A stretch of DNA of 64,000 bases from JACVRW01 sp963813495 (GCA_963813495.1 CAWEZC010000001.1:1-64000), one strand, 5' to 3'; positions 6,697 through 14,936 are shown, numbered from the stretch's first letter. The notes: generated by a model from the sequence alone, not told the origin. Program-made: numbers and translations.

Positions 6697-8865
6697 ATGA
6701 GAACGCGTGCGAGAAAAGGCAGCGGTACGAGCGGCGTCGCGACCGCCCGCGGCAGCGGCATGCCGCTGGCGGTGCTGGTCGCCACGATCACGGCCCTCGC
6801 GTTGCCGGCGGCACCCGTGTCCGCGCAGACCGGCCTGGAGAGCCCCGCAGCGGATCCACCCCCGCCGCTTTCCGCTCCGGAGGTTGCGAGTCCTGCGCCT
6901 GAGACGTCCACCGAGCTGCCGGCGGCAGTGCCCGACCCGCCCGCCCCGCCACCCGACCCGGTGCTGGAGCCGGCTCCTTCATCGGCGTCCGAGCCACCCA
7001 CCCAGACGTCCGAACCGCCTGCCCCGACGCCTGAGGACGGGCCCGAACCGGCTCCCGATCCGGCCGTAGACTCCACCGCCCCGCCGACGCCGGAACCGGC
7101 CCCCGCACCGGTCCCGGAACCGGCTCCTTCACCGGTCCCGGAATCGGCCCCAGAGGCATCCGCGCCGCCGCCCGAGTCGGCTCCAGAGCCGACATCTGCG
7201 CCTCCCCAGGAGGTCGTCGAGCCCGTCGCGGAGCCGGTCTTCGAGCCCGTCGCGGAGCCGGTCTTCGAGCCCGTCGCGGAGCCGGTCTTCGAGCCCGTCG
7301 CGGAGCCGGTCTCCGAGCCCGTCGCGGAGCCGGTCTCCGAGCCCGTCGCGGAGCCGATCGAGCCCGTCGCGGAGCCGGTCTTCGAGCCCGTCGCGGAGCC
7401 GATCGAGCCCGTCGCGGAGCCGGTCTTCGAGCCCGTCGCGGCGCCGATCGAGCCCGTCGCGGAGCCGGTCTTCGAGCCCGTCGCGGAGCCGGTCTTCGAG
7501 CCCGTCGCGGAGCCGGTCTTCGAGCCCGTCGCGGAGCCGGTCTCCGAGCCGGTCTCGGAGCCCATAGCGGAGCCGGTCTCCGAGCCCGTCGCGGAGCCGG
7601 TCTCGTCGAGCTCACGTCGCGGAGCCGGTCTTCGAGCCCGGATCGCCCGGCAGCCGGTCTTCGAGCCGATCGCGGAGCCGGTCTTCGAGCCCGTCGCGGA
7701 GCCGGTCTTCGAGCCCGTCGCGGAGCCGGTCTTCGAGCCCGTCGCGGAGCCGGTCTTCGAGCCCGTCGCGGAGCCGGTCTCCGAGCCCGTCGCGGAGCCG
7801 GTCTCCGAGCCGGTCTCCGAGCCCATAGCGGAGCCGGTCTCCGAGCCCGTCCCGGAGCCGGTCGCCGAGCCCGTCGCGGCGCCGGTCGCCGAGCCGGTCT
7901 CCGAGCCCGTCGCGGAGCCGGTCGCCGAGCCCGTCCCGGCGCCGGTCGCCGAGCTCACGCCCGTACCGGTCCCCGAGCCCGCGCCGGCCGCGGCCCCGGA
8001 GCCCACAATGGAGACTCCGCCTGCGCCCGTCGTGGAGCCGACCGAAGGTCCGCCCGCGGTGGAGCCGACCCTCGAACTTCCGCCTGCGCTGCCCGCGGAG
8101 CCGATCCCCGCGCCGCCCGCGGAGTCGATGCCCGCGCCGCCCGCGGCGGCGCCCCCCGCGCTCCCAACCGAGACGGTCGCTGACCCGGCCCCCGAGCCGC
8201 TGGCGCCTGTGCCGCCCCCGTCGCCAGGCGCCACAAACGAGGTCGTCCAGCTTCCGACCGGGCCGCCCTCTCCGCCCCGGGCTTCAGAGCCACCCGCGTC
8301 TCAGGTGGAGCTCCCCGCGGCGAGCGAGTTGCCCGCGGCCCCCGCGCCGACGCGGGAGCCCGCTCTCGGGACCGCCCCGGTTTCGCCTGTGCTCGAGCTC
8401 CCTGATCCTGCGGCGAGCGCGCCGGTTGCTCCGAAAGACCCGCCTATGCCCGCCGAGGCGCTCCCCGAGCCTGTTCGCGACTCACCAGCTCGGGCGGAGA
8501 CACCCGTTGAAGCGGCATTCCGCGAAGCCCTCACGCTGATGGACGGCCTGGGTGGGGTACCCGTCGCAATGGCGATGTTGGCCAAGGACGGTCAGGCGGT
8601 TCCTCCCGTGTCGCCATCGCGGACGGATGCCGGCCCGGTGACCCATGATCCGTCACCGGCTCCGTCTCCCGAGCCGCCTCCGCTGACCGGCAGCGCGCCT
8701 TCCGGAGCAGCGGGAGCCGCCTCCTCCGGCACCGGCTCTGCCGCCCTTTATGCACTGATGGTCGCTCTTGCCGCGGTTGCCGGGGCGCTCTGGGGCCGGT
8801 TGCAACTGGTTCCGGTTCACTGGCGCTCGGTGGCGCTCGTCTCACTGAACGAACGGCCCGGCTGA
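6697..8865 (+). CDS. Secreted Glu-Pro-Val repeat protein with C-terminal membrane anchor
   Basis: A 722-residue surface protein. The N-terminus is basic and then hydrophobic (MPLAVLVATITALALPAAP, cleavage likely after VSAQ), so it is exported. A proline-rich spacer follows, then about 245 residues of EPVAEPVF/EPVAEPVS repeats, then more Pro-rich sequence, a short folded-looking segment (TPVEAAFREALTLMDGLGGVPVAMAMLA) and a C-terminal hydrophobic helix (AALYALMVALAAVAGALWG) before a short basic tail. This resembles wall-spanning stalk proteins; the alternating Pro would give an extended rod across the envelope. A 17-residue island, SSSSRRGAGLRARIARQ (7603-7653), breaks the repeat by a local frame change. 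The next gene on the same strand binds peptidoglycan, which supports an envelope role. The ATG is chosen because it precedes the signal sequence. Confidence 0.7.
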   Translation: MRTRARKGSGTSGVATARGSGMPLAVLVATITALALPAAPVSAQTGLESPAADPPPPLSAPEVASPAPETSTELPAAVPDPPAPPPDPVLEPAPSSASEPPTQTSEPPAPTPEDGPEPAPDPAVDSTAPPTPEPAPAPVPEPAPSPVPESAPEASAPPPESAPEPTSAPPQEVVEPVAEPVFEPVAEPVFEPVAEPVFEPVAEPVSEPVAEPVSEPVAEPIEPVAEPVFEPVAEPIEPVAEPVFEPVAAPIEPVAEPVFEPVAEPVFEPVAEPVFEPVAEPVSEPVSEPIAEPVSEPVAEPVSSSSRRGAGLRARIARQPVFEPIAEPVFEPVAEPVFEPVAEPVFEPVAEPVFEPVAEPVSEPVAEPVSEPVSEPIAEPVSEPVPEPVAEPVAAPVAEPVSEPVAEPVAEPVPAPVAELTPVPVPEPAPAAAPEPTMETPPAPVVEPTEGPPAVEPTLELPPALPAEPIPAPPAESMPAPPAAAPPALPTETVADPAPEPLAPVPPPSPGATNEVVQLPTGPPSPPRASEPPASQVELPAASELPAAPAPTREPALGTAPVSPVLELPDPAASAPVAPKDPPMPAEALPEPVRDSPARAETPVEAAFREALTLMDGLGGVPVAMAMLAKDGQAVPPVSPSRTDAGPVTHDPSPAPSPEPPPLTGSAPSGAAGAASSGTGSAALYALMVALAAVAGALWGRLQLVPVHWRSVALVSLNERPG
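7219..7953 (+). repeat. Tandem 24-base coding repeat (EPVAEPVF/S units)
   Basis: Head-to-tail copies of a 24-base unit, GAGCCCGTCGCGGAGCCGGT plus TTC or TCC, encode EPVAEPVF or EPVAEPVS. Shortened units EPIEPVA and variants with GCGCCG or ATAGCG occur. Copies are nearly identical at the DNA level in the middle and more diverged toward 7850-7953. This suggests recent expansion by slippage or unequal recombination, and also a risk of assembly collapse. Confidence 0.9.
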
Positions 8866-8939
8866 GGCCTCACAGCCCAGCCCGTCCGACTCGGGCGTCG
8901 TAGGCGCCCGGGCACACCGTTCGATTCAGGAGTAGGACG

Positions 8940-10658
8940 ATGAAAACAAGACATCGCGTGAGCGTCACGTGGGCACTGGCGGCGAGCATCATGGCGTGCC
9001 TTGCCCTGCTCAGCCTGCCTTCCGCAACGATCGCGGCGGATCCCAGCGACTCCTCCGCCGACGTCGCGGACGGTGCAGCCGCACCGCTCGCTCGCGGATC
9101 CGGATATGGGCGGCCGCAGGGGGATCCGCGCGTGCGGGCGCTACAGCGCCGACTGCGTGCCCTCGGCCACCAGCCGGGACCCGTCGACGGCCTGTACGGC
9201 CGGTTGACGGAGGCGGCGGTCGAGCGCATGCAGCGCGACAGCGGCCTCGGGGTCGACGGCATCGTCGGACCGCAGACCCGTCGCGTCTTGAAGGCGGCGG
9301 CGCCGCCGCTCGTCCCAGGCGCCGGCTACGGGCAGCCCGGAGGCTCGCCTCGGGTGCGTGACCTTCAGCGATCGCTGCGTGCCCTCGGCCAGCGGCCGGG
9401 TTCGGTCGACGGCCTGTACGGCGGAGGTACGCAGGCTGCGATCGAGCGCTTCCAGCGCACGGCCGGACTATCTGCCAGCGGGGTCTTGTCGCCTGCGACC
9501 GCGGTGGCCCTCGCGCGGGCCGACGGCCGTCAGCAGCGAGGCGAGCGCGCGGCCGGCGAGGCTGTGGCTTCCCCGGCGGATGACCGGCCCCGTCGAGCTG
9601 ACCGAGGCAACCCGGTCGGAGGCACGGATCAGGGCCGGACCCGAACCCGGATCGCTACCACCGATCGGACGGGGACGGAGGGCGCAGAGTCGATGCCTCC
9701 GGTGCTGTGGGCGCTGCTGGTGCTCGTCCTGGCGGCGATGGGCGGCCTGCTTGCGAGCTGGCTCAGGGGAAGGCATCGCAGGCCAAGGGCAAGCGGCGTG
9801 GCGGTCCCGGCTGGGCCTGGACCAATCCCGGCCGGCGGCAGCACGGCAGTGAGGCTGGGGACGGGGCCGACGGCTCCACCTAGCGCAGAGCAGGGCCGGC
9901 GGCGCACCGCGGCCGCTGCGATCGGCTATGTGAGCGTCCGCGAGCCCGAAGCGGGGGAGGAGCAGGAGCTCCGAGACCAGCTGTCCTCGATCGCTGCGGC
10001 TTGCCGTCGCCGCGGGCTGGTGCTGAAGGACGTCATCGGGGACCGCGAGCCGGTCAACGACGCTGGGGCAAGGCGTCCGGGCATGGAGGACGCGCTCCAG
10101 CGACTCGCGGCCGGGGAGGCGTCGTGTCTCGTGGTTTCGGAACTGGGGCGGCTGAGCAGCTCGGCTCTGGAGATCGGATACATCCTCGCGTCGCTTCAGC
10201 GCCGGAAGGCGCGGCTCGTGGCGGTAGGCGACAGGCTGGACACGGGCACGATGACCGGGGCTGGGGCCGCCGACAAGCTGGTCTCGCTGTGTACCGTCGA
10301 CGGACGACACCATGCCCCGGTGCCCGAGCAACGTCCGAGCGAAGGGCCGAATGGCAACAGCGGGCCAGGGGCACATCACGTCCGCGAGTTGAAGGAGCGC
10401 ATACGGGCGATGCGCGCGAGAGGGATGACCCTCCAGGCGATCGCCGATCAGTTGAACGCCGAGAACGTGCCGACGCTTCGTGGAGGGGCCACGTGGCGAC
10501 CCTCCGGCGTCCAGGCGGCGGCCGGATACCGCCGGCCGGTCCCCGCCGACTCCCCGCAGGCCAACGGCGGCGAAGGGGAAGGCAACGACTCATTCGGGGC
10601 CAGGCGCCGCAGCTCTCGGCGACCTGCCTCGAGTCGCACGGGGAGGGCGGTCCGATGA
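8940..10658 (+). CDS. Transmembrane protein: two peptidoglycan-binding domains plus degenerate serine-recombinase domain
   Basis: A 572-residue protein with an unusual architecture. Residues 1-33 are a signal peptide or first membrane helix. Two PG_binding_1 domains lie at about 54-119 and 127-193, each with the RVRxLQRxLRALGxxPGxVDGLYG core. A membrane helix (VLWALLVLVLAAMGGLLASW) lies at about 255-274. The cytoplasmic part from about 327 to 436 aligns with the serine-recombinase/resolvase fold (IGYVSVRE, RRPGMEDALQRLAAGE, ELGRLSSS). Residues 480-530 match the recombinase C-terminal helix-turn-helix (GMTLQAIADQLNAENVPTLRGG). The catalytic Ser, aligned from the GYxRVS motif, is Arg334, the Arg before it is Ser332, and the second active-site Arg is Ser407, so strand cleavage is not expected. 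An AGGAGTAGG site precedes the ATG. The role is inferred to be a wall-tethered DNA-binding or signalling protein. Confidence 0.8.
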   Translation: MKTRHRVSVTWALAASIMACLALLSLPSATIAADPSDSSADVADGAAAPLARGSGYGRPQGDPRVRALQRRLRALGHQPGPVDGLYGRLTEAAVERMQRDSGLGVDGIVGPQTRRVLKAAAPPLVPGAGYGQPGGSPRVRDLQRSLRALGQRPGSVDGLYGGGTQAAIERFQRTAGLSASGVLSPATAVALARADGRQQRGERAAGEAVASPADDRPRRADRGNPVGGTDQGRTRTRIATTDRTGTEGAESMPPVLWALLVLVLAAMGGLLASWLRGRHRRPRASGVAVPAGPGPIPAGGSTAVRLGTGPTAPPSAEQGRRRTAAAAIGYVSVREPEAGEEQELRDQLSSIAAACRRRGLVLKDVIGDREPVNDAGARRPGMEDALQRLAAGEASCLVVSELGRLSSSALEIGYILASLQRRKARLVAVGDRLDTGTMTGAGAADKLVSLCTVDGRHHAPVPEQRPSEGPNGNSGPGAHHVRELKERIRAMRARGMTLQAIADQLNAENVPTLRGGATWRPSGVQAAAGYRRPVPADSPQANGGEGEGNDSFGARRRSSRRPASSRTGRAVR

Positions 10659-10721
10659 GACGGAGACAGATCGCCGTGGGAGGGCGATGTCCCGCGCCGA
10701 GCAGGGGGCGGGAGGTCGGGC

Positions 10722-11195
10722 ATGAAGCGGGAGACATGGTTGCCGGCCACGGCAGCCAGCGCCCAAACCGCGCGTTCCATCGTCCGCCAGGCGGCCGCCG
10801 AGGCCGGGCTCGAGGGCGAGGGCACGTGGGACCTGACGCTCGCCACGACCGAAGCGGTCAACAACGCCGTGCAACACGGGAAGGCCTGGCCGAACCACTG
10901 CGTCCTGTTCGTGACCGAGCCGTGCCCACGCGGTCTGCGGGTCGAGGTCTGCGACCTCGGGACCTTTGACAGTGCCCTCGAGCCCGCCCCACTGGAGGCG
11001 ACGTCCGGGCGCGGCGTGCAGATCATCGCGGCGCTCGTCGACCGCCTGGAGGTGAGAAACGGAGACGGGTGCACGCGCGTCCGGTTCGAGAAGCACAGAC
11101 GCCTGGCGTGCGCCGCAGGCGACCACGAGCTCCAACACTCGCTCCCACTCCGACCGGCCACCGGGATCGCGGCGCAAGCGGGGGGTGGGGCCTAG
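10722..11195 (+). CDS. RsbW-type anti-sigma factor / HATPase_c kinase
   Basis: A 157-residue protein with the GHKL ATPase fold of SpoIIAB/RsbW anti-sigma kinases. The N-box is TTEAVNNAVQHG, the G1 box is CDLGTFD (degenerate relative to DxGxG), and the G2 glycine motif is SGRGVQIIAALVDRLEV. The C-terminal 30 residues are variable. Such proteins bind a sigma factor or anti-anti-sigma protein and phosphorylate the latter. A GGGAGG site lies just upstream of the ATG, and the gene follows the peptidoglycan-binding/recombinase-like gene on the same strand with a 63-base gap, so co-expression is plausible. No sigma factor or STAS-domain partner is encoded nearby; a PP2C phosphatase and a second HATPase protein occur elsewhere in the window. 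Confidence 0.8.
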   Translation: MKRETWLPATAASAQTARSIVRQAAAEAGLEGEGTWDLTLATTEAVNNAVQHGKAWPNHCVLFVTEPCPRGLRVEVCDLGTFDSALEPAPLEATSGRGVQIIAALVDRLEVRNGDGCTRVRFEKHRRLACAAGDHELQHSLPLRPATGIAAQAGGGA

Positions 11196-11509
11196 TTGGT
11201 CTCTGCCGCTCCTGCACTGCGCGACGCCGCGTGCTCGTCCAGCCCCGGCCGACCTCGAGCGGACCGAATTTGCCGAGGAGCAGGTCATTCACCGCGACGG
11301 GCGAGGAGCAGACGCCGGGGCGGTCGTGCTCAGCCTCCGCTGCCGGGCCGGCAGTACGGGGGCGCCTGCCCACGTACCGCTGTGCGTGCGTGCCTGGCAA
11401 CCTGGTCTGTCACGTCCCTCCAGGTAGTTCGCCAGCCGTCCGGGACAACGGCCGGTCCCCTCCAGGAGAGCCGCTGGCGGGTAGTTGCGATCGGCCATAG
11501 GGTGGCCGT
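11196..11509. other. Intergenic region, no gene supported
   Basis: About 310 bases with no reading frame that has family-like sequence, no tRNA-like cloverleaf and no strong hairpin. Short open frames here are compositional. It presumably carries the promoter of the secreted protein that starts at 11510. Confidence 0.5.
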
Positions 11510-12484
11510 GTGATGATCCAGACCGCGAAGGTCTTCGCCGCGGCATGCGCGCTCGTGCTCTGCTTGGCCGGCGGTGCGCAGGCGGCCGTCTACACCGGCT
11601 CCGCGACAGATCCCCCCGGAGATCTGAGTCTCGAGGCGGGCGATGGCCTGCCCAGCCCGGCCGTGGACTTCACGAGCGTGAGCGTCAACTACGACGACGT
11701 TGCCGGCCGCGTCGATGTCGCCTACGCCTTCAACCAGCCTCCCGCGAGCTACCAGTCGGTCAACGCCGGCGTGGGGCTGGGCGCCGTTCAACCGGACGGC
11801 AGCTGCAGCACGCCGGTGCACCTCAGCCTCGGTTGGCGGCACCTCATCGGCGAGGCGGTTGAGGGCCAGGCCTCCATCGAGGCCGATTCGTCGAACTTCA
11901 CCGGGGCCGTCTCGGGCAACATGTGGAGAGACTCGGACGTCTTCTCCTGGCAGGGCACGGCGCTGTTCAATTGGACGACGCCGCAGACGTGGAGCTTCGC
12001 CACGATTCATTCAACCCTCGTGGGCAAGCGCTACACCTGTGCCCGAGCCGTGACCTTTGTCTCCGGCGGTGGAATCGGTGGCGTGGGAATCGACTTCTTC
12101 GACGGCGACGTGTTCGAGTTGACGCCGGCGGACCCCGCGCCGGCACCGGCGCCGATCGACGGTGCTCCCGGCAAAAGCTCGCCCCCGCCGAGCCAATCGC
12201 AGCCGGTAAAGCCTGCGCCACTCACGGACCGGCAGGCGCGCAGAGTCGCCAAGAAGGCGCTGGCCGAGCTCTCCCCAAAGGCGTTTCGCAAGCGCGAGAG
12301 CTACACGGCCGAGTGCCGCAAGACCAGTGCGTCGCGTTGGAGCTGCGCGGTCCGCTGGCGTTACGGCCGCTTCGTCTACAGGGGCAGGATCAAGGTCGTT
12401 CTTCGCTCCGACGGCAGCATCGTGACTCGTGTCGCGCTGCGCAGGGATGCCGCGACGCTCCCGGCCCGGCGCTCGCTCGGGTAG
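11510..12484 (+). CDS. Secreted protein of unknown function
   Basis: A 324-residue exported protein with a clear signal peptide (TAKVFAAACALVLCLAGGAQA, cleavage before AVYTGS). The mature part begins with TGSATDPPGDLSLEAGDGLP and a beta-rich domain (residues about 30-205) that resembles the DOMON/periplasmic sandwich type seen in actinobacterial secreted proteins. A Pro-rich linker (about 208-240) leads to a basic C-terminal domain (ARRVAKKALAELSPKAFRKRES) containing two Cys that could form a disulfide (TAECRKT and WSCAVRW). The start is GTG immediately followed by ATG; either may be used. I do not recognise a specific family. It is convergent with the UbiA gene. Confidence 0.6.
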   Translation: MMIQTAKVFAAACALVLCLAGGAQAAVYTGSATDPPGDLSLEAGDGLPSPAVDFTSVSVNYDDVAGRVDVAYAFNQPPASYQSVNAGVGLGAVQPDGSCSTPVHLSLGWRHLIGEAVEGQASIEADSSNFTGAVSGNMWRDSDVFSWQGTALFNWTTPQTWSFATIHSTLVGKRYTCARAVTFVSGGGIGGVGIDFFDGDVFELTPADPAPAPAPIDGAPGKSSPPPSQSQPVKPAPLTDRQARRVAKKALAELSPKAFRKRESYTAECRKTSASRWSCAVRWRYGRFVYRGRIKVVLRSDGSIVTRVALRRDAATLPARRSLG

Positions 12485-12530
12485 GCATCAATCCGGCCGC
12501 GACAGCCAGGAGTCCTTCGCCCGCTGAGCG

Positions 12531-13493
12531 TCAGGGACCCACGACCACGGCGATCGGCACCAGCAGGTACTCCACGAAGAAGAGAGCCCACACGCGCATG
12601 TAGAAGCGGGTGAAGCCGGCCTGGTCGTGCAGGTCGACCCGCGCGGCAAGGAGCAACAGCACGGCCAGGCAGGCCAGGTGGCCCACCCCCAGGATCCAGG
12701 GGGAGGCGTCGTCGACCAGCAGCGGGCCGCCGATGGCCATGCCGAGGTAGCCCGCCACGAGCGCCGCCATGCCCATCCGGAACGCCGCCCGGGCGCCTAG
12801 CCTGACCGTGAAGGTGCCGATCCGAAAGCGCCGGTCGCCCTCTGCGTCGGGCACGTCCTTGAGCACCGCGATGGCGAACGAGAAGGGCAGCACGAACAAC
12901 GTGAGCGCCACGATCGCATCGGGGACCGCGCTGAGCTCGGGCCGCCCTCCCAAGGAGGAGGCAAAGTGCAGGTAGACGCCCAGGTTGACCACCAGGGCGC
13001 GGACGAGGGAGATGCTTGCGGCGGCCAGCGCGGGGTAGCGCTTGAGCCGCAGCGGAGGAGCGGAATAGGCGGTGCCGATGGCCAGAGCGGCGCCCACCGC
13101 AAGTGTCTCGACCCAGCCCTGACTCAGCGCCAGGGCGAGGGCCAGCACGCCGCAGCCGACGACGATCCACCAGGCGGAGCGCACGCCCAGACGCCCCGCG
13201 GGAATCGGCAGCCAGGGCTTGTTGATGCGGTCGATCTCCACGTCCTCGCACTGATTGAGGCCGACTATGTAGAGGTTGACCGCGGCGCCCGCGAGCAGGG
13301 TCATCAGGAGATCGCCCAAGCCGTCGCCCACCGCCACGCCGGGCAGGGTCGACGCCGCGATCACATAGATCCCGACGATGCTGAAGCCGGTGACGATCAG
13401 GGTGTGCGGGCGCGAGAACCGCCACAGGGTGACCAGGGCGGCGAGCGGCGCGGCCGCGCCGGCCGTGCGGCTGCCGGCCTGAGCGGCGTCCAC
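12531..13493 (-). CDS. UbiA prenyltransferase, homogentisate prenyltransferase (VTE2/HPT)-like
   Basis: A 320-residue polytopic membrane protein of the UbiA superfamily. The first Asp-rich motif NQCEDVEIDRINKPWLP (residues about 81-97) is very like that of plant and cyanobacterial homogentisate phytyltransferases, where NQxxDxxxDxxNKPxLPxxxG is characteristic; the second motif KDVPDAEGD is near residue 212. About eight or nine hydrophobic helices are visible. Known members attach a polyprenyl diphosphate to an aromatic acid, often with decarboxylation, in the membrane. The gene sits 3 bases after the VTE3-like methyltransferase on the same strand, as the last gene of a probable operon, and one gene away from a tocopherol-cyclase-like gene. 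A menaquinone or heme prenyltransferase is less likely because of the NKPxLP motif. Confidence 0.85.
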   Translation of the reverse strand: MDAAQAGSRTAGAAAPLAALVTLWRFSRPHTLIVTGFSIVGIYVIAASTLPGVAVGDGLGDLLMTLLAGAAVNLYIVGLNQCEDVEIDRINKPWLPIPAGRLGVRSAWWIVVGCGVLALALALSQGWVETLAVGAALAIGTAYSAPPLRLKRYPALAAASISLVRALVVNLGVYLHFASSLGGRPELSAVPDAIVALTLFVLPFSFAIAVLKDVPDAEGDRRFRIGTFTVRLGARAAFRMGMAALVAGYLGMAIGGPLLVDDASPWILGVGHLACLAVLLLLAARVDLHDQAGFTRFYMRVWALFFVEYLLVPIAVVVGP

Positions 13494-13496
13494 CGG

Positions 13497-14303
13497 TCAG
13501 CCGCCGCCGTGGGCGCGGCGCGCGCGCAGGTGCAGGAACACTCCGACCGGCACGAACACCGCCCCGGCCAGCGCGCCGACGGCAAAGCGCAGCAGGCGCC
13601 TCGCCGTCCATGGCTCGTCGACCCGCTCGGACGGGGCGGCCGAGGCGGACGGTGGCCCCTCCTCGGTGGCCCGGCCGGCGATCGCGACGCCATAGGCCGG
13701 CCGCGACGCGTCACCGTTCCAGGGCGCGCCGAGAAGCACCACCTCCACCTCCGCGAAGCCCGCCTGCTCGAACCAGCCGCGATAGTCGGCCTCGCTGGGG
13801 AACAGCATCCACGCGTCGGCCACGAGCCGAGCCCAGCGGTCGGCCGGCGGCAGAGGCCCCACTACGAGAGCGGTGCCGCCGGGAGCCACCACGCGGTGGG
13901 CCTCGGCGATGGCCCGCGCGGGATCGGGCCAGTACTCGATGCTGCCGCATGAGACGTAGCGGTCGAACGCGTCGTCGGCAAAGGGCAGGCTCTCGGCGTC
14001 ACCGAGCAGCTTGCGGCAGGCGGCGAGCTGTGGCTTTCGCCGCGCCCGCCCCAGCTGGTCGGGGCTCTGGTCGAGCATGGTTACCGCCTCCGGCTGCACA
14101 CGCTTGACCACCCCCTCCGTGGAGAAGCCCGTGCCCGCGCCCACGTCCAGGGTGCGCAGGCGCGGCTCGTCGAGGCGCGCCAGCTGAAGCGCCTCGTCGC
14201 GCAGGCGCGGCGTCCAGAACAGAGGGTTGATCCAGCGGTCGTACAGTGGGGAGACGAAGCGATAGAACCAGTAGGCCTCCTTCTTGTGCTGTATCAACCT
14301 CAT
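13497..14303 (-). CDS. MPBQ/MSBQ methyltransferase (VTE3)-like SAM methyltransferase
   Basis: A 268-residue class I SAM-dependent methyltransferase. The opening HKKEAYWFYRFVSPLYDRWI, the SAM motif LDVGAGTGFSTEGVVKRV, VTMLDQSPDQLGRAR, GDAESLPFADDAFDRYVS and GSIEYWPDPARAIAEAHRV follow the plant and cyanobacterial 2-methyl-6-phytyl-benzoquinol methyltransferase (VTE3) sequence motif by motif. As in the plant enzyme there is a C-terminal hydrophobic helix (FAVGALAGAVFVPVGVFLHL), so it should be membrane-anchored. The family methylates a prenylated benzoquinol ring in tocopherol and plastoquinone synthesis. I chose the ATG with an AGGAAGG site upstream; a longer frame upstream has no homology. The UbiA gene follows after 3 bases. 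A UbiE/MenG role is possible but the VTE3-like N-terminus argues against it. Confidence 0.85.
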   Translation of the reverse strand: MRLIQHKKEAYWFYRFVSPLYDRWINPLFWTPRLRDEALQLARLDEPRLRTLDVGAGTGFSTEGVVKRVQPEAVTMLDQSPDQLGRARRKPQLAACRKLLGDAESLPFADDAFDRYVSCGSIEYWPDPARAIAEAHRVVAPGGTALVVGPLPPADRWARLVADAWMLFPSEADYRGWFEQAGFAEVEVVLLGAPWNGDASRPAYGVAIAGRATEEGPPSASAAPSERVDEPWTARRLLRFAVGALAGAVFVPVGVFLHLRARRAHGGG

Positions 14304-14342
14304 GTGTGGCCTTCCTGGCTCGGGTACGCGTAGGACACTGAG

Positions 14343-14936
14343 ATGGCTCTTCCGCGCCTCGATCACTGGCTCCCGGATCCGGCTGTCCGGACCCACCATC
14401 GTCGTGCAAGTCTGGTCGATCCCGACGAGCTTTGGCGCGCGGCGCTCGACGTACGGCTGTCCGACACCCTGGCACTGGGCCGCCTGATTCGCTGGCGGAT
14501 CCCCGGCACCCCGCCCGACCAGTCCTTCGGGCGGCTGTTTCGCGGCTACCCCTTCACGGTTCTCGAGGAAGGAGCGCGGTCGATGGTCTCGGGCCTGTGC
14601 GGGCGGATATGGACCCTCCAGCGCGACTACCCTGCGCTCGCCGACTCCGCCGCTTTCCGCGACTGGGACGAGGAGGGCACCGTTCGTGTCCTGTTCGCCC
14701 ATTGGATCGAGCCGATCGACTCGCAGCAGGCGGAACTGGTGACCGAGGCCCGCGTCGCTCCGGTCGACGCCGCCGGCGCTCGGAGGCTGCGCGCGCTATG
14801 GACCGCGGTGGGGCCGTTCGAACGGCTGGTGGGCTCCGAGGCGCTCAGTGCCGCGGTCAAGCGGGCGGAGGAGTCGGCGGCTCGTGGCTCCGACGACCGA
14901 GCTCGAGTCCGGCGAGCGGCGAATGCGCGTCGATGA
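14343..14936 (+). CDS. SRPBCC-like protein of unknown function
   Basis: A 197-residue soluble protein that reads like a START/SRPBCC-type helix-grip protein: VDPDELWRAALDVRLSDT at the start, GYPFTVLEEGARSMVSGLCGRIW in the middle strands, then VRVLFAHWIEPI, ELVTEARVAPVDAAGARRLRALW and a long C-terminal helix. Families of this shape bind lipids or aromatic compounds, and a link to prenylquinol metabolism is possible but only from position. It is divergent from the methyltransferase (39-base gap) and its last 80 bases overlap the cyclase gene tail to tail. Confidence 0.55.
   Translation: MALPRLDHWLPDPAVRTHHRRASLVDPDELWRAALDVRLSDTLALGRLIRWRIPGTPPDQSFGRLFRGYPFTVLEEGARSMVSGLCGRIWTLQRDYPALADSAAFRDWDEEGTVRVLFAHWIEPIDSQQAELVTEARVAPVDAAGARRLRALWTAVGPFERLVGSEALSAAVKRAEESAARGSDDRARVRRAANARR

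Noticed and set aside
7219..7953. CRISPR-like array
   Set aside because: Repeats are contiguous 24-base coding units with no unique spacers; they encode EPVAEPVF in frame.
6465..8234. Long antisense frame encoding Gly/Ser/Ala/Thr repeats
   Set aside because: It mirrors the coding repeat of the plus-strand gene, which alone has a signal peptide, a membrane anchor and a plausible neighbour; the frame is open because of repeat composition.
8940..10658. Active site-specific recombinase or mobile element
   Set aside because: The catalytic Ser and a second active-site Arg are lost, the protein is membrane-bound with wall-binding domains, and no att sites, inverted repeats or cargo boundaries are visible.
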